Assembly: GCA_030041375.1 (NCBI GenBank)
Contig: JASHOA010000065.1
Coordinates: forward strand, 1 to 51,163
Length of the DNA stretch: 51,163 nt
Source: Acetobacteraceae bacterium
Lineage (GTDB): Bacteria > Pseudomonadota > Alphaproteobacteria > Acetobacterales > Acetobacteraceae
Reading direction: 5' to 3'
The notes beneath the pieces were generated by a model. It was not told where the DNA came from and ran no database searches. It saw nothing but the letters and a program-made list of their open reading frames with translations. This document shows, piece after piece, positions 1-7,713 of this stretch. Made by a program: the position numbers and the translations under genes. The first letter of the stretch is position 1; the number at the start of each line of letters is the position of its first letter.

Positions 1-108
1 CCGACCGGCAGTACGGGCCTCCGCCGCAGCAAAACGACGCAGCCCCCGCTCGTCCAGCACCGGGGCAAGCGCCGCGTAGCGTAACGTGATGGCCGCTTCG
101 TCGATCAC
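1..108 (-). CDS. ISAzo13-type transposase, N-terminal part (runs off window)
   Basis: Seen: reading leftward from a GTG at 108, the frame starts VIDEAAITLRYAALAPVLDE and continues with ERGLRRFAAAEARTAG to the window edge. Known: this start (acidic IDEA, then RYxALxPxLDERGRRxFAAAEA) is the typical N-terminus of ISAzo13-family DDE transposases as I remember them. Only about 36 residues are visible, so the catalytic domain is outside. The roughly 80 bases upstream would be the left end of the insertion sequence. That end appears to stop near position 197, where the dndE reading frame begins without a start codon, so the element seems to have landed in dndE. Confidence 0.6.
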   Translation of the reverse strand, partial: MIDEAAITLRYAALAPVLDERGLRRFAAAEARTAGR

Positions 109-197
109 GCCGCGAGTCTAGGACACCACGCCACCGCGCCGGAATCCCCAAAATGGGCGAAGCACGCGCGATTCAGTTATTTTTCAACAAATCCTAA

Positions 198-517
198 GGT
201 CGCGGACCGGGGTCACGCCAAATATCCTTTGCCGGCTTGGCTTCACGCTCTCGCTCGATGAGCCTGGGCTCCCCAGACCAGAGTCGTACCCCGAGGACTC
301 TGAACGCGAGATCAACCGTTACACGCTGCTCGGCGAGCACGACACCACGTATGTCGCCCTCCTTCGTCAGCGCCTGATGGACGAGGACACCTTCGACGGT
401 GCCGACCTCGATGCGCAGTTCAGGGCGCACATGAATCGGGGGGTCATCTTGCTGGCGGCGCGCGTGAAGTCGTTGCCGGACCTGCTCGCTGAGCTGGCCA
501 GACCCAGAGCGGAGTAA
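198..517 (+). pseudogene. dndE: dndE, DNA phosphorothioation protein, 5' end lost
   Basis: Seen: an open frame ending at TAA 515-517 encodes SRTGVTPNILCRLGFTLSLD, then NRYTLLGEHDTTYVALLRQR and a C-terminal stretch with FRAHMNRGVILLAARVKSL. Known: RTGxTPNILCR, NRYTLLGE and (F)RAHxNRG are hallmarks of DndE (DUF1832), the small DNA-binding member of the DndCDE complex that puts sulfur into the DNA backbone. Almost the whole family length (about 105 of 110-120 residues) is present, but no ATG, GTG or TTG lies in frame before position 377 and the short N-terminal leader is missing. The upstream DNA instead resembles the end of an ISAzo13-type element. Its stop overlaps the next start as TAATG, so it was the operon mate of the SNF2 gene. 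It is probably non-functional unless an unusual start is used. Confidence 0.75.
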
Positions 518-1923
518 TGATGTCGGCAGACGCCCTGGAACTTGCCGATCTGCGACATCTCGCCGAGATGGACCTCGGAGTTCCAACAAGCCTGCACGAC
601 TACCAATGGGATGGTGTCGCCTTCCTGTTCCGATCGACCGGCGCATTGCTCGCGGACGAAATGGGCCTCGGGAAGACGGTCCAAACAGTGGTAGCGCTCG
701 CGCTGCTATTTCAGGGGAGACACCCCCTCATCGGTCGAGCCCTCATCGTTGCGCCAGCGTCTCTCACGCTGAACTGGCAGCGCGAGATCGATCGTTGGGC
801 CCCTTCGATCACCGTCCGGCGTGTGGCCGGTGACGCTCGCTCACGAGAAGCTCACTACCGCTTGCCCATCCCTGTGCTCGTTGCGTCCTACGAGCACATT
901 CGCTTCGACGCCTTCGACCGCGTCCCGCTCGACACCTTCGACCTCGTCGTGTTGGACGGGGCTCAGCGTATCAAGAATAGCGACTCGGTTACGGCTTTCG
1001 CATGCTGCCTCCTTCCACGGAGTCGCACCTGGGCTCTCTCGGCGACCCCATTGGAGAACGACGAAGAGGACGTCGTCTCGATACTGAAGTTCCTTGCCCC
1101 CTCAATAAGAAATCGCCTACCTCGCAGACAAATGCGAGCTGAGCTCGAGGCGCGGATGCTGCGGCGGCGGAAGGCAGACGTTCGTGCCGAGTTGCCGCCT
1201 GTCATCCTCCGGGACCTGGAGTTGGAATTGTCAGCGCCGCAGCGCGACGCGCATGACGAGCTTTGGTTCGAGCGGGCGTCGATCGCCCGCGATAGTGGCT
1301 CCGAGAACCCCGGGACCGTCCTGCTCACGCTGATCACGCGACTCAAAATCCTATGTAACTTCGATCGTGTCTCCGAGGCATCTTCCAAGCTGGACGCCTT
1401 GCGTGCCTTCCTGGAAGGAGTCGGAGAGAATACCTGGGTTCTCATCTTCTCGCAGTTCGTTAAGACGCTAGAGTGGATCTCGGCGCGTTTGACGGTCCCG
1501 CATGAGATGCTGACAGGCTCGATGTTGATCGAGGCGAGGGGCGAGGCCATAGCGGCGCTGAGGGAAGGGGCGACGCCTCGTGCGCTCCTAATCTCGCTGC
1601 GAGCGGGTGGTGTCGGCCTGAATCTCGGCGACGTGACACACGTGGTCCTGGTCGACCGGTGGTGGAATCCGGCGGTCGAGACCCAGGCGATTTACCGTGC
1701 GCACCGATTCGACCGCGAGGCTCCCCTGCATGTCGTTCGGTTCCTGGTCCAGGACACGATCGAGGAGCGCATCGCTCATGTCCTGGAGCACAAACGTCAG
1801 CTCTTCGAGCAGGTCGTCGAGTCGGTGGACAGCGCGAGCTATCACTTCACGCGTGGGGAACTGCTACAGATTCTTGAACTCGATCCCGAGGATCTCCCTC
1901 GGGCTTTAGGGAAAAGGAGGTAA
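517..1923 (+). CDS. SNF2-family ATPase/helicase-like protein of a dnd cluster, altered Walker B
   Basis: A 468-residue, compact SNF2 protein. Motif I is DEMGLGKTVQ (K53), motif III SATPLEN (175-181), motif V LRAGGVGLNL (361-370) and motif VI QAIYRAHRFDR with R397. Motif II, normally DEAQ or DEAH followed by RxKN, reads VLDGAQRIKN, so the catalytic glutamate at 148 is glycine (codon GGG at 958-960; GAG would restore it). Known: loss of this glutamate in superfamily 2 ATPases usually blocks ATP hydrolysis but not binding. SNF2 proteins occur in several defence systems, such as DISARM. Here the gene overlaps dndE and is followed six bases later by the ParB-like gene, with a strong AGGAGG site inside its end. 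A role in phosphorothioate-linked defence is inference from position. Confidence 0.85.
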   Translation: MMSADALELADLRHLAEMDLGVPTSLHDYQWDGVAFLFRSTGALLADEMGLGKTVQTVVALALLFQGRHPLIGRALIVAPASLTLNWQREIDRWAPSITVRRVAGDARSREAHYRLPIPVLVASYEHIRFDAFDRVPLDTFDLVVLDGAQRIKNSDSVTAFACCLLPRSRTWALSATPLENDEEDVVSILKFLAPSIRNRLPRRQMRAELEARMLRRRKADVRAELPPVILRDLELELSAPQRDAHDELWFERASIARDSGSENPGTVLLTLITRLKILCNFDRVSEASSKLDALRAFLEGVGENTWVLIFSQFVKTLEWISARLTVPHEMLTGSMLIEARGEAIAALREGATPRALLISLRAGGVGLNLGDVTHVVLVDRWWNPAVETQAIYRAHRFDREAPLHVVRFLVQDTIEERIAHVLEHKRQLFEQVVESVDSASYHFTRGELLQILELDPEDLPRALGKRR

Positions 1924-1929
1924 GCGAAC

Positions 1930-2754
1930 ATGGCGAAAATCATCGAGTACCGCGAGATCCCTCTCGGGGATCTTAAGATCGGCAAAGGGCAAGCCCGCAC
2001 GCACGATGTCGGGAAGGACATCGAGCAGCTTGCAGCCAGCATCGAGAAGCAGGGCCTTCTCCAACCGATCGTCGTGTGCGAATCGGAAGAGGCCGGCAAA
2101 TGGGAGATCCTGACGGGACAGCGGCGCTTCCTAGCGCACAAGGTGTTAAAGCGCGGCAAGATCACGGCCGCGGTTCTCGATGAGCGAGTGGACGAGGCAG
2201 AGGCGAAGGCAATCTCGATTACGGAGAACTTGATCCGCCGCGCGCTTTCGGGCGCTGAGCTGATAGACGGGATCACGTTCCTCTACAACAAGTACGGCAG
2301 CGCTAAGGCGGTCAGCGACGTAACCGGCATTCCGTACGATGACGTTCGGCACTACGTGAAGTACCCGCGTCTCATGCCCGAACTGAAGAAGCTGGTCGAC
2401 GACGGCGAGGTTGACGTTAAGGTCGCCGTCAAGGCGCAGGACGCAGTGGACGTGGGCGACGACAAGCCCTCTGCCGACGATGCTATCAAGCTGGCCCGTG
2501 ATATGGGTTCAATGTCCGACGCGCAGCGCCGGAAGCTCGTCAAGGAGCGGAAGGACAATCCGGAGATTTCTGTCGACGATGCCATCGAGCAGGCGCGGAC
2601 GGGATCCAAGATCACTCAGATCATCGTTACGCTCACCGGGGACGCTCACGGGGCGCTCCAGCGCTTTGCGAAAGACGAAGGTATGTCGCAGGACGAAGCC
2701 GCCGCCAGTTTCATCGAAGAGGGGCTGATCGGCCGAGGTCTCTTGGAGAAGTAA
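1930..2754 (+). CDS. ParB/RepB-like DNA-binding protein
   Basis: A 274-residue protein with a ParB N-terminal domain: IPLGDLKIGKGQAR (residues about 10-24), QLAASIEKQGLLQPIVV, then the nucleotide-binding boxes GQRRFLAH (usual form GERRxRA) and ENLIRR (usual ENLxR). A helix-turn-helix follows at about 125-165 (KAVSDVTGIPYDDVRHYVK). The C-terminal third is charged and unlike chromosomal ParB. Known: ParB-type domains bind and hydrolyse CTP and spread on DNA, and are also found in toxin and defence proteins. Strong AGGAGG at 1916-1921, ATG at 1930; the stop touches the GTG of the next gene. No parA is in sight, so replicon segregation is unlikely, and a role as a DNA-loading partner of the SNF2/nuclease module is inferred. 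Confidence 0.8.
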   Translation: MAKIIEYREIPLGDLKIGKGQARTHDVGKDIEQLAASIEKQGLLQPIVVCESEEAGKWEILTGQRRFLAHKVLKRGKITAAVLDERVDEAEAKAISITENLIRRALSGAELIDGITFLYNKYGSAKAVSDVTGIPYDDVRHYVKYPRLMPELKKLVDDGEVDVKVAVKAQDAVDVGDDKPSADDAIKLARDMGSMSDAQRRKLVKERKDNPEISVDDAIEQARTGSKITQIIVTLTGDAHGALQRFAKDEGMSQDEAAASFIEEGLIGRGLLEK

Positions 2755-3477
2755 GTGCTTCCTGGTCTGAGTGCTCTCGAACTAGGACGCCTGTGCATAT
2801 CGGTGGGTTACGGTACCCACAAGAAGGGACGTCCGCTTTCGCCCACAGAAGTGGGTAAGTTGCTGCGTCGTGCTCGTGACGCCGGTGCGTCGCTGGAGGA
2901 CTGCGCCAAGGCACTCGGTTTCAAAGGCACAACACAGGTGAGTCGGTTCCTCGGGGTGCTTGACCTTCCGCCGGATGTGCTGCACCTAGTTGACTGGGGG
3001 CGAAGCGGAGATTCGATTGGCTTCACAACGGCCGTTGAACTCAACCGCGTACCAACGCCTGAGAAGAAGCGTGCCGTCGCTACGGCCATACTGGAAGAGG
3101 GATTACAAACTGGCGAAGTCCGCCAAGTTGCTCAGCTACTGAAGCGTTCCCACTGGCCCGTCCAGGAATGCCTGCGTGAAGTCATTGGAATGCGCCCGAC
3201 CGTCGAGCGCGTGTACGTCTTCATGGGTGCGATCGTTGACCCAACTGTCAAGCTCGCTCTCGCCAATCAGACGCAGGAGCAAAGAAACGGCCTTCTTCGG
3301 GCCGGAATAGAGGCGCTGGGTCTCAATGCATCGGGGCGCCTTGGAGAAGAGGTCTTCACGCTCGTCGGGGACGAAAGACTGAATACCCAGTTGAACAGCG
3401 AGGGACGAGAATTCATCGAGTCTCGGCTAAGAACGTACCTTAAGGAAAACGTTCGGGGAATCGACCATGAGTGTTGA
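2755..3477 (+). CDS. HTH protein resembling the ParB middle domain, dnd-linked
   Basis: A 240-residue protein starting at a GTG directly after the previous TAA. Residues about 25-75 (PLSPTEVGKLLRRARDAGAS, then LEDCAKALGFKGTTQVSRFL) form a helix-turn-helix. The following LDLPPDVLHLVDWG and FTTAVELNRVPTPEKKR, then ILEEGLQTGEVRQVAQLLKR, match the layout of the KorB/ParB HTH domain, where LPxxVxxLVxxG precedes the second helical unit. There is no ParB N-terminal nucleotide-binding domain. The last 100 residues are not recognised. With the preceding gene it looks like a split ParB pair. The stop overlaps the metallo-hydrolase start by 11 bases, so the two are translationally coupled. Function unknown. 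Confidence 0.65.
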   Translation: MLPGLSALELGRLCISVGYGTHKKGRPLSPTEVGKLLRRARDAGASLEDCAKALGFKGTTQVSRFLGVLDLPPDVLHLVDWGRSGDSIGFTTAVELNRVPTPEKKRAVATAILEEGLQTGEVRQVAQLLKRSHWPVQECLREVIGMRPTVERVYVFMGAIVDPTVKLALANQTQEQRNGLLRAGIEALGLNASGRLGEEVFTLVGDERLNTQLNSEGREFIESRLRTYLKENVRGIDHEC

Positions 3478-4483
3478 CGTGCTTGCGTCGGGAGCTGTCT
3501 GCCTCGGCACTAACGTCGTGTGCGACGGATTCGTGCCGGGTTATGCCTTTCGGGTCCAGACACACCTGCACGACGACCACATGGCGTACTTCGAGCGGAG
3601 CAAGGGACTGCAGGATCTGTTCATGAGCCCAGAATCGTTTGCCCTGCTCGTTGCGGAGCGAAACGCCGACCTCGAGTACCGAACGAACCTCCATCCTGTG
3701 CCGCGCGGAACAACGTGCGAACTCGGTGACGGATTCAGACTGACGCTCTTGGCTTCGAGTCACATGCTGGGCGCATGCCAGGTGGCACTCGTGCTGCCGA
3801 ACGGACTTCGGGTTGGCTATTCGGGCGATTTCGGGTGGCCACTCGACGAGGTCATCGAAGTCGATGAGTTGGTCGTCGATAGCACCTACGGTAGCCCCGA
3901 GAGCATTCGTCACTACACTCCGGCGGACGCCGAGCACTGCCTAATTTCGCTAGTATGCGAGCGCCTCAGATACGGCTCAGTGCATGTCAAGGCATATCGG
4001 GGAACTATCGAGAGAGTCCTGCATCTGCTCGGCGGTGACGTCGGCGCTCCGATCCTTGCGACAAGACAACTCATTCGCGAAGCAGCGGTTTATCGAAATC
4101 ACGGCTTCGCTGCTGAGGGGCTCGTTGCCCTCGACTCCGCAGACGGTCGAGCTGCCGTCAGAGGCCGTTGCTACGTGCGCCTGTACTCCAAGGGAGACGG
4201 GTTCGAGAAAGAGCAAATTGAGGGGACATCGGTGACGATCAGCGCGTACATGGCCGACCGAATGGACCCGCTCACCACGTATTCCGATTGGGCCTATAAG
4301 GTGGCTCTCTCAAATCATGCCGACTTCAATGGAACCATGGCCTACGTCGAAGCGACGAAAGCTCGAACGGTCGTCACGGACAATACGCGGAACCACGGTT
4401 GCGAGTTGGCCCTCGCGATCAAGAACCGCCTCGGGATTGACGCGGAGCCGTCCTCGAACAGACTTGGTCCGCGGTGGCGTTGA
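3467..4483 (+). CDS. Metallo-beta-lactamase-fold nuclease, beta-CASP-like
   Basis: A 338-residue protein. Metal-binding motif HLHDDH is at residues 33-38, followed by the second motif SSHMLGACQ (H99), third-motif aspartate in YSGDFGWP (D121) and DSTYGSP (about 139-144). The late LSNHADFNG (about 285) corresponds to the C-terminal histidine motif of beta-CASP and Ysh1-type enzymes. Known: this arrangement belongs to zinc-dependent nucleases acting on DNA or RNA (CPSF73, SNM1/Artemis, RNase J relatives and archaeal or bacterial exonuclease-like proteins). The ATG overlaps the upstream gene. It sits between a DNA-binding pair and a phosphorothioation cysteine desulfurase, so a DNA-processing effector of the Dnd module is a reasonable inference. 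The substrate is unknown. Confidence 0.8.
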   Translation: MSVDVLASGAVCLGTNVVCDGFVPGYAFRVQTHLHDDHMAYFERSKGLQDLFMSPESFALLVAERNADLEYRTNLHPVPRGTTCELGDGFRLTLLASSHMLGACQVALVLPNGLRVGYSGDFGWPLDEVIEVDELVVDSTYGSPESIRHYTPADAEHCLISLVCERLRYGSVHVKAYRGTIERVLHLLGGDVGAPILATRQLIREAAVYRNHGFAAEGLVALDSADGRAAVRGRCYVRLYSKGDGFEKEQIEGTSVTISAYMADRMDPLTTYSDWAYKVALSNHADFNGTMAYVEATKARTVVTDNTRNHGCELALAIKNRLGIDAEPSSNRLGPRWR

Positions 4484-4496
4484 GAATGAGGGCCCC

Positions 4497-5660
4497 GTGT
4501 CGAGTCCCATCTACCTTGATCATCACGCGACGACCCCGGTTGATCCCCGAGTCATCGACGCTATAGTCGCCGCCCTGCATGAGAACTTCGGCAACGCCGC
4601 AAGCCACCATGAAATCGGCGCCCGCGCATACGCGGCCGTTCAGACCGCCCGCTCGTCGGTCGCCGCCCTCATAGCAGCAGACCCGGAAGACGTGTTTTTC
4701 ACCAGCGGCGCGACCGAGGCGAACAACCTCGTGCTCTGGGGCGCTGCCGCACGTCGCGGTGAACGGCGCGTTCTCATCACGTCCGAGATTGAACATCCAT
4801 CTGTGCTCGAGCCCGCCGCGGCGCTCGCCGCAGATGGTGTGGTAGTGCGGCGTGTTCTCCCCGATACCGCGGGCATGATCACCGTGGACCGTGTGGATGA
4901 GCTCGTCCGTGACGACACGTTCCTAGTGTCCGTCATGCTCGCCAACAACGAGATTGGCACTATCAATCCCGTCGGCGACTATGCGCAGTTGGCGCACGAA
5001 CGTGGGGCGCTGCTTCATAGTGACGCCACGCAGGCCGTGGGCCACGTCCCCGTCGACGTCGCGATGATAGACGTCGACGTCCTCTCGTTCTCCGCGCACA
5101 AGCTCTACGGCCCCAAAGGGATCGGCGCCATCTACGCTCATCGCAAGGCTCGTCAGCGCCTCGCCCCGCGCATGCTTGGAGGTGGGCATGAGCGCGGGCT
5201 GCGAAGTGGAACATTGAACGTCCCGGCCATCGTTGGGTTCGGTATTGCCGCGGACATTGCTCGCCGTGAGATGGGCGAGACGGAACGCCGTATTGCCGCC
5301 TTGCGAGATCTTCTCCTCGAGTTGCTGCTCGCCACCGCGGGGGAGATAGTCGTCAATGGGTCCCTTGAACACCGACTTCCCGGCAACCTCAACGTGGCTC
5401 TCCCCGGAGTCGATGCCGAGGCGCTTGTTGTCCGCCTGAAGGACATTGTTTCGTTCTCGACCGGTGCTGCTTGCTCCTCTGCCAAAGTGGAGCCGAGCCA
5501 TGTTCTCATGGCGCTCGCGGGGGACGATGAGCACGCCTACTCTTCCGTTCGTTTCGGCGTGGGCCGAAGCAACACGGAAGAGCAAATCCGTGCAGTTGCT
5601 GATGCAGTGGCAGTTGAAGTGCGCCTCCTCCGACAAATGTCATCACGTCGCAGACGGTAG
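4497..5660 (+). CDS. dndA: Cysteine desulfurase, DndA/IscS type
   Basis: PLP enzyme of 387 residues that takes sulfur from cysteine for DNA phosphorothioation (DndA role) or Fe-S assembly. The N-terminus IYLDHHATTPVDPRV is typical of the IscS/NifS/DndA class. PLP lysine K202 lies in SAHKLYGPKG, H100 in SEIEHPSVL, and the sulfur-carrying cysteine C326 in STGAACSSAKVEPSHVL. I chose the GTG at 4497 because it gives the family N-terminus; the frame stays open upstream to 4317 but that part is unrelated and overlaps the previous gene. It is the last gene of the dndE-snf2-parB-hth-mbl series with a 13-base gap. No iscU or sufU partner follows, which favours DndA over housekeeping IscS. In many clusters dndA instead lies beside dndBCDE in the opposite orientation. 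Confidence 0.85.
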   Translation: MSSPIYLDHHATTPVDPRVIDAIVAALHENFGNAASHHEIGARAYAAVQTARSSVAALIAADPEDVFFTSGATEANNLVLWGAAARRGERRVLITSEIEHPSVLEPAAALAADGVVVRRVLPDTAGMITVDRVDELVRDDTFLVSVMLANNEIGTINPVGDYAQLAHERGALLHSDATQAVGHVPVDVAMIDVDVLSFSAHKLYGPKGIGAIYAHRKARQRLAPRMLGGGHERGLRSGTLNVPAIVGFGIAADIARREMGETERRIAALRDLLLELLLATAGEIVVNGSLEHRLPGNLNVALPGVDAEALVVRLKDIVSFSTGAACSSAKVEPSHVLMALAGDDEHAYSSVRFGVGRSNTEEQIRAVADAVAVEVRLLRQMSSRRRR

Positions 5661-5871
5661 CGAAGACCGCGCTGTGACGAGTGTCGAGCCCGCGAGGCGC
5701 CCAAGCGGCGTCCGAACCACAACTCTCGCACTCGCCGGTAACAAGTCCGTTTCTGAATGTGCCTGTCAGTCAGTGTGCGATTTTGACTCCACTCTGGAGT
5801 GCGCCCCTGCGAGTGGACAGGACGGGCGATTTGAATTGACCCCCTTGCTGGGCTTCCGGAGGATAGAAGCC

Positions 5872-6138
5872 ATGACGAGGCATCGATCGCACAGCGCCGC
5901 GTTCAAGCAACAGGTTGCTGAGGAGTTCATCGCGGGAGAGACGCTGCACGCGTTGTCGCAGCGGCATGATATCTCCCGACAGCTGATCCGGATCTGGGTC
6001 GGCAAGTTCGAGGCCGGTGCACTGGACGACGACGTGCAGGCGGCCGACCTGCTCCAGGAGTACGAGGCCAAGATCGCCGCCCTCGAGCGGATGGTGGGCC
6101 GTCAGGCCCTGGAGATCGAGCTGCTAAAGGGGACTTTG
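5872..6138 (+). pseudogene. IS3-type transposase OrfA remnant
   Basis: The frame starts MTRHRSHSAAFKQQVAEEFI and carries an N-terminal helix-turn-helix (LHALSQRHDISRQLIRIWV) followed by the leucine-zipper-like EYEAKIAALERMVGRQALEI and ELLKG. This is the OrfA pattern of IS3-family elements. After ELLKG the family resemblance stops near 6138, although the frame happens to stay open to 6336 through the tRNA gene. No OrfB is present. A GGAGG lies seven bases before the ATG. The preceding 211 bases (5661-5871) hold no gene and probably include the left end of this element. Confidence 0.7.
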
Positions 6139-6150
6139 GAGCTACGCCCG
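6139..6150 (+). repeat. 12-bp copy of the tRNA-Gly 5' end at the island junction
   Basis: The 12 bases GAGCTACGCCCG occur here and again at 6335-6346, where they are the complement of the acceptor/D-arm start of tRNA-Gly. The copy begins exactly where similarity to IS3 OrfA ends. This suggests an old recombination at the tRNA that left a fragment, possibly an att scar. The other explanation, chance, is unlikely over so short a distance. Confidence 0.45.
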
Positions 6151-6220
6151 GGTATCCCTCGACTTGCCGACAACTGCTTCCATTCCGCTTCCATTTGGCA
6201 CCAGTATCTTCCTTGGAAGC

Positions 6221-6241
6221 AGAAACGGCCCTTGCGGGCCG
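6221..6241 (-). terminator. Hairpin terminator downstream of tRNA-Gly
   Basis: On the minus strand a perfect 6-bp stem CGGCCC/GGGCCG with a 4-base loop (6226-6241) is followed by TTTCT. It lies 32 bases past the tRNA 3' end and would end the tRNA or his-operon transcript. Confidence 0.5.
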
Positions 6242-6272
6242 CCCTCAATTCATTAGCTTTTCCTGGAAAAAT

Positions 6273-6347
6273 TGGAGCGGGCGAAGGGATTCGAACCCTC
6301 GACCCCAACCTTGGCAAGGTTGTGCTCTACCCCTGAGCTACGCCCGC
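6273..6347 (-). tRNA. tRNA-Gly (GCC)
   Basis: The complement folds as a full cloverleaf: acceptor GCGGGCG/CGCCCGC, D-arm TAGCTCAGGGGTAGAGCA, anticodon loop TTGCCAA with GCC at the 34-36 positions, T-arm GGTTCGAATCC, discriminator T and an encoded CCA (6273-6275). It sits 62 bases after hisE. The 3' end points left, toward the Dnd island, as expected if the island used this tRNA as its integration site. Confidence 0.95.
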
Positions 6348-6409
6348 ACCGGCACACCGGAAGCGGACGAAACTAGGCATCCCCCCGCCGCTTGGCAAGC
6401 AATGCCCGT

Positions 6410-6865
6410 TCACGGCAGCTTGCGCGTAAGCAGGGCGGCGCTGCGCGACGCCTTCTCGGCAATCCCGCTGATCCCCTCGCGGCGCACCAGCTCTGCCCAG
6501 ACCTCTTCTGGCCGCACCCCCCCGGCGACCCAGAGCACAACCAAGTGATAGAGCACATCCGCGCTTTCGCCGATCAGCGCCGCGCGGTTGCCGGCCACAC
6601 TCTCGATCAGGCACTCGACCGCCTCTTCGCCGAATTTCTGTGCAACCTTGCCGATCCCGCGCGAGAGCAGCCGGGCGGAGTGGCTGACTGCAGGATCGGC
6701 GTCACGGCGCGACAGCACCACCAACCACAACCGGTCGAGCACCTCGGAGGAAACCCGGCTCGGGGACAACGCATCCACTGGCCGTGGCGGCGGCATGGGG
6801 CTCAGCTTCGGCTTCAGTTTGACCGCCGGCTTCCGGCTCAGCTTCCGCTTCGCGCCCTTGCCCAT
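6410..6865 (-). CDS. hisE: Phosphoribosyl-ATP pyrophosphatase HisE
   Basis: Second step of histidine synthesis: PR-ATP to PR-AMP plus pyrophosphate. Residues about 40-140 carry the MazG-like all-helical fold with [20 protein letters not shown] and [13 protein letters not shown], which hold the metal-binding acidic residues (EExxE, ExxD). The first roughly 35 residues are rich in lysine, arginine and proline and are not part of the usual 100-110-residue enzyme. An internal ATG at 6796 would remove most of that tail. Last gene of the leftward his operon, eight bases after hisF. HisI is not fused and not in the window. Confidence 0.9.
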   Translation of the reverse strand: MGKGAKRKLSRKPAVKLKPKLSPMPPPRPVDALSPSRVSSEVLDRLWLVVLSRRDADPAVSHSARLLSRGIGKVAQKFGEEAVECLIESVAGNRAALIGESADVLYHLVVLWVAGGVRPEEVWAELVRREGISGIAEKASRSAALLTRKLP

Positions 6866-6873
6866 CGCAGGCT

Positions 6874-7644
6874 TCAGGCGGCCTCTGCCACCGGGCGTAT
6901 GGCCAGCCCGGCAGCGGCCAGCCCGGCCTTCACCGCGCAGATCGTCAACGTCCCGAAATGAAACACACTGGCGGCCAAAAGGCCGGTCGCACCGGCCCGC
7001 GCACCGTCCACGAAATGTTCAAGCCGCCCAACTCCGCCGGAGGCGACCACCGGCAGCCGGACAGCATTCGTCACGGCATGGAGAAGCTCAAGATCGAAGC
7101 CCTCTCCGGTCCCGTCACGGTCCATGCTGGTGAGCAGGATCTCGCCTGCGCCACGCCTGGCGGCCTCCCGGCACCACGCCACGACATCGATCCCCGTGCC
7201 CCGCCGCCCGCCATGTGTGATGACTTCCCAGCCGCCCCCAGAAGCCCGCTTGGCGTCAACGGCCAGCACAACGCACTGGCTGCCGAACTTCTCCGCCGCT
7301 TCGCTGATCAGCTCGGGCCGAGCCACCGCCGCCGAATTGATGCTGCATTTGTCCGCACCCGCGAGCAGCAGCTTCCGCATGTCGCCGACAGAGCGGATGC
7401 CTCCGCCCACGGTGAACGGCAGGAACACTTTCGCCGCCGTACGCGCCACCACCTCGACCATCGTGTCGCGATCTTCGTGGCTGGCCGTAATGTCGAGGAA
7501 GGTGAGCTCGTCCGCGCCCGCGCGATCATAGATTTCCGCCTGCGCCACCGGGTCCCCGGCATCGCGCAGATCAACGAAGCCGACTCCTTTGACCACCCGG
7601 CCTTCCTTGACGTCGAGACAGGGGATGACCCTGAGCGTGAGCAG
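6874..7644 (-). CDS. hisF: Imidazole glycerol phosphate synthase, cyclase subunit HisF (CTG start)
   Basis: The (beta/alpha)8 barrel that joins HisH-made ammonia to PRFAR, giving IGP and AICAR. The frame contains [29 protein letters not shown] and [12 protein letters not shown]. No ATG, GTG or TTG exists upstream of a GTG at 7596, which would delete the first strand and the catalytic aspartate. Starting at CTG 7642-7644 gives [11 protein letters not shown], puts the two catalytic aspartates at exactly residues 11 and 130 as in the family, and yields 256 residues. AAAGGAG lies eight bases before it. The gap to hisA is 69 bases. Confidence 0.93.
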   Translation of the reverse strand: MLTLRVIPCLDVKEGRVVKGVGFVDLRDAGDPVAQAEIYDRAGADELTFLDITASHEDRDTMVEVVARTAAKVFLPFTVGGGIRSVGDMRKLLLAGADKCSINSAAVARPELISEAAEKFGSQCVVLAVDAKRASGGGWEVITHGGRRGTGIDVVAWCREAARRGAGEILLTSMDRDGTGEGFDLELLHAVTNAVRLPVVASGGVGRLEHFVDGARAGATGLLAASVFHFGTLTICAVKAGLAAAGLAIRPVAEAA

Positions 7645-7652
7645 TGCGGCAA

Positions 7653-7659
7653 CTCCTTT
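7653..7659 (-). promoter_or_regulatory. Ribosome binding site deciding the CTG start of hisF
   Basis: AAAGGAG on the minus strand, eight bases before CTG 7644-7642. It is the only good site in the hisA-hisF gap and supports initiation at the non-standard codon. Confidence 0.7.
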
Positions 7660-7713
7660 GTGACAGTTTTCTGAACGCTTGTCGCCGCGTCGGGCAACAC
7701 TTTCCTTGCAGTG

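Noticed and set aside
5446-6336. Single 296-codon frame covering the dndA end, the IS3 remnant and tRNA-Gly
   Set aside because: Only 5872-6138 resembles a protein family; the rest is out of frame with dndA or runs through the tRNA gene.
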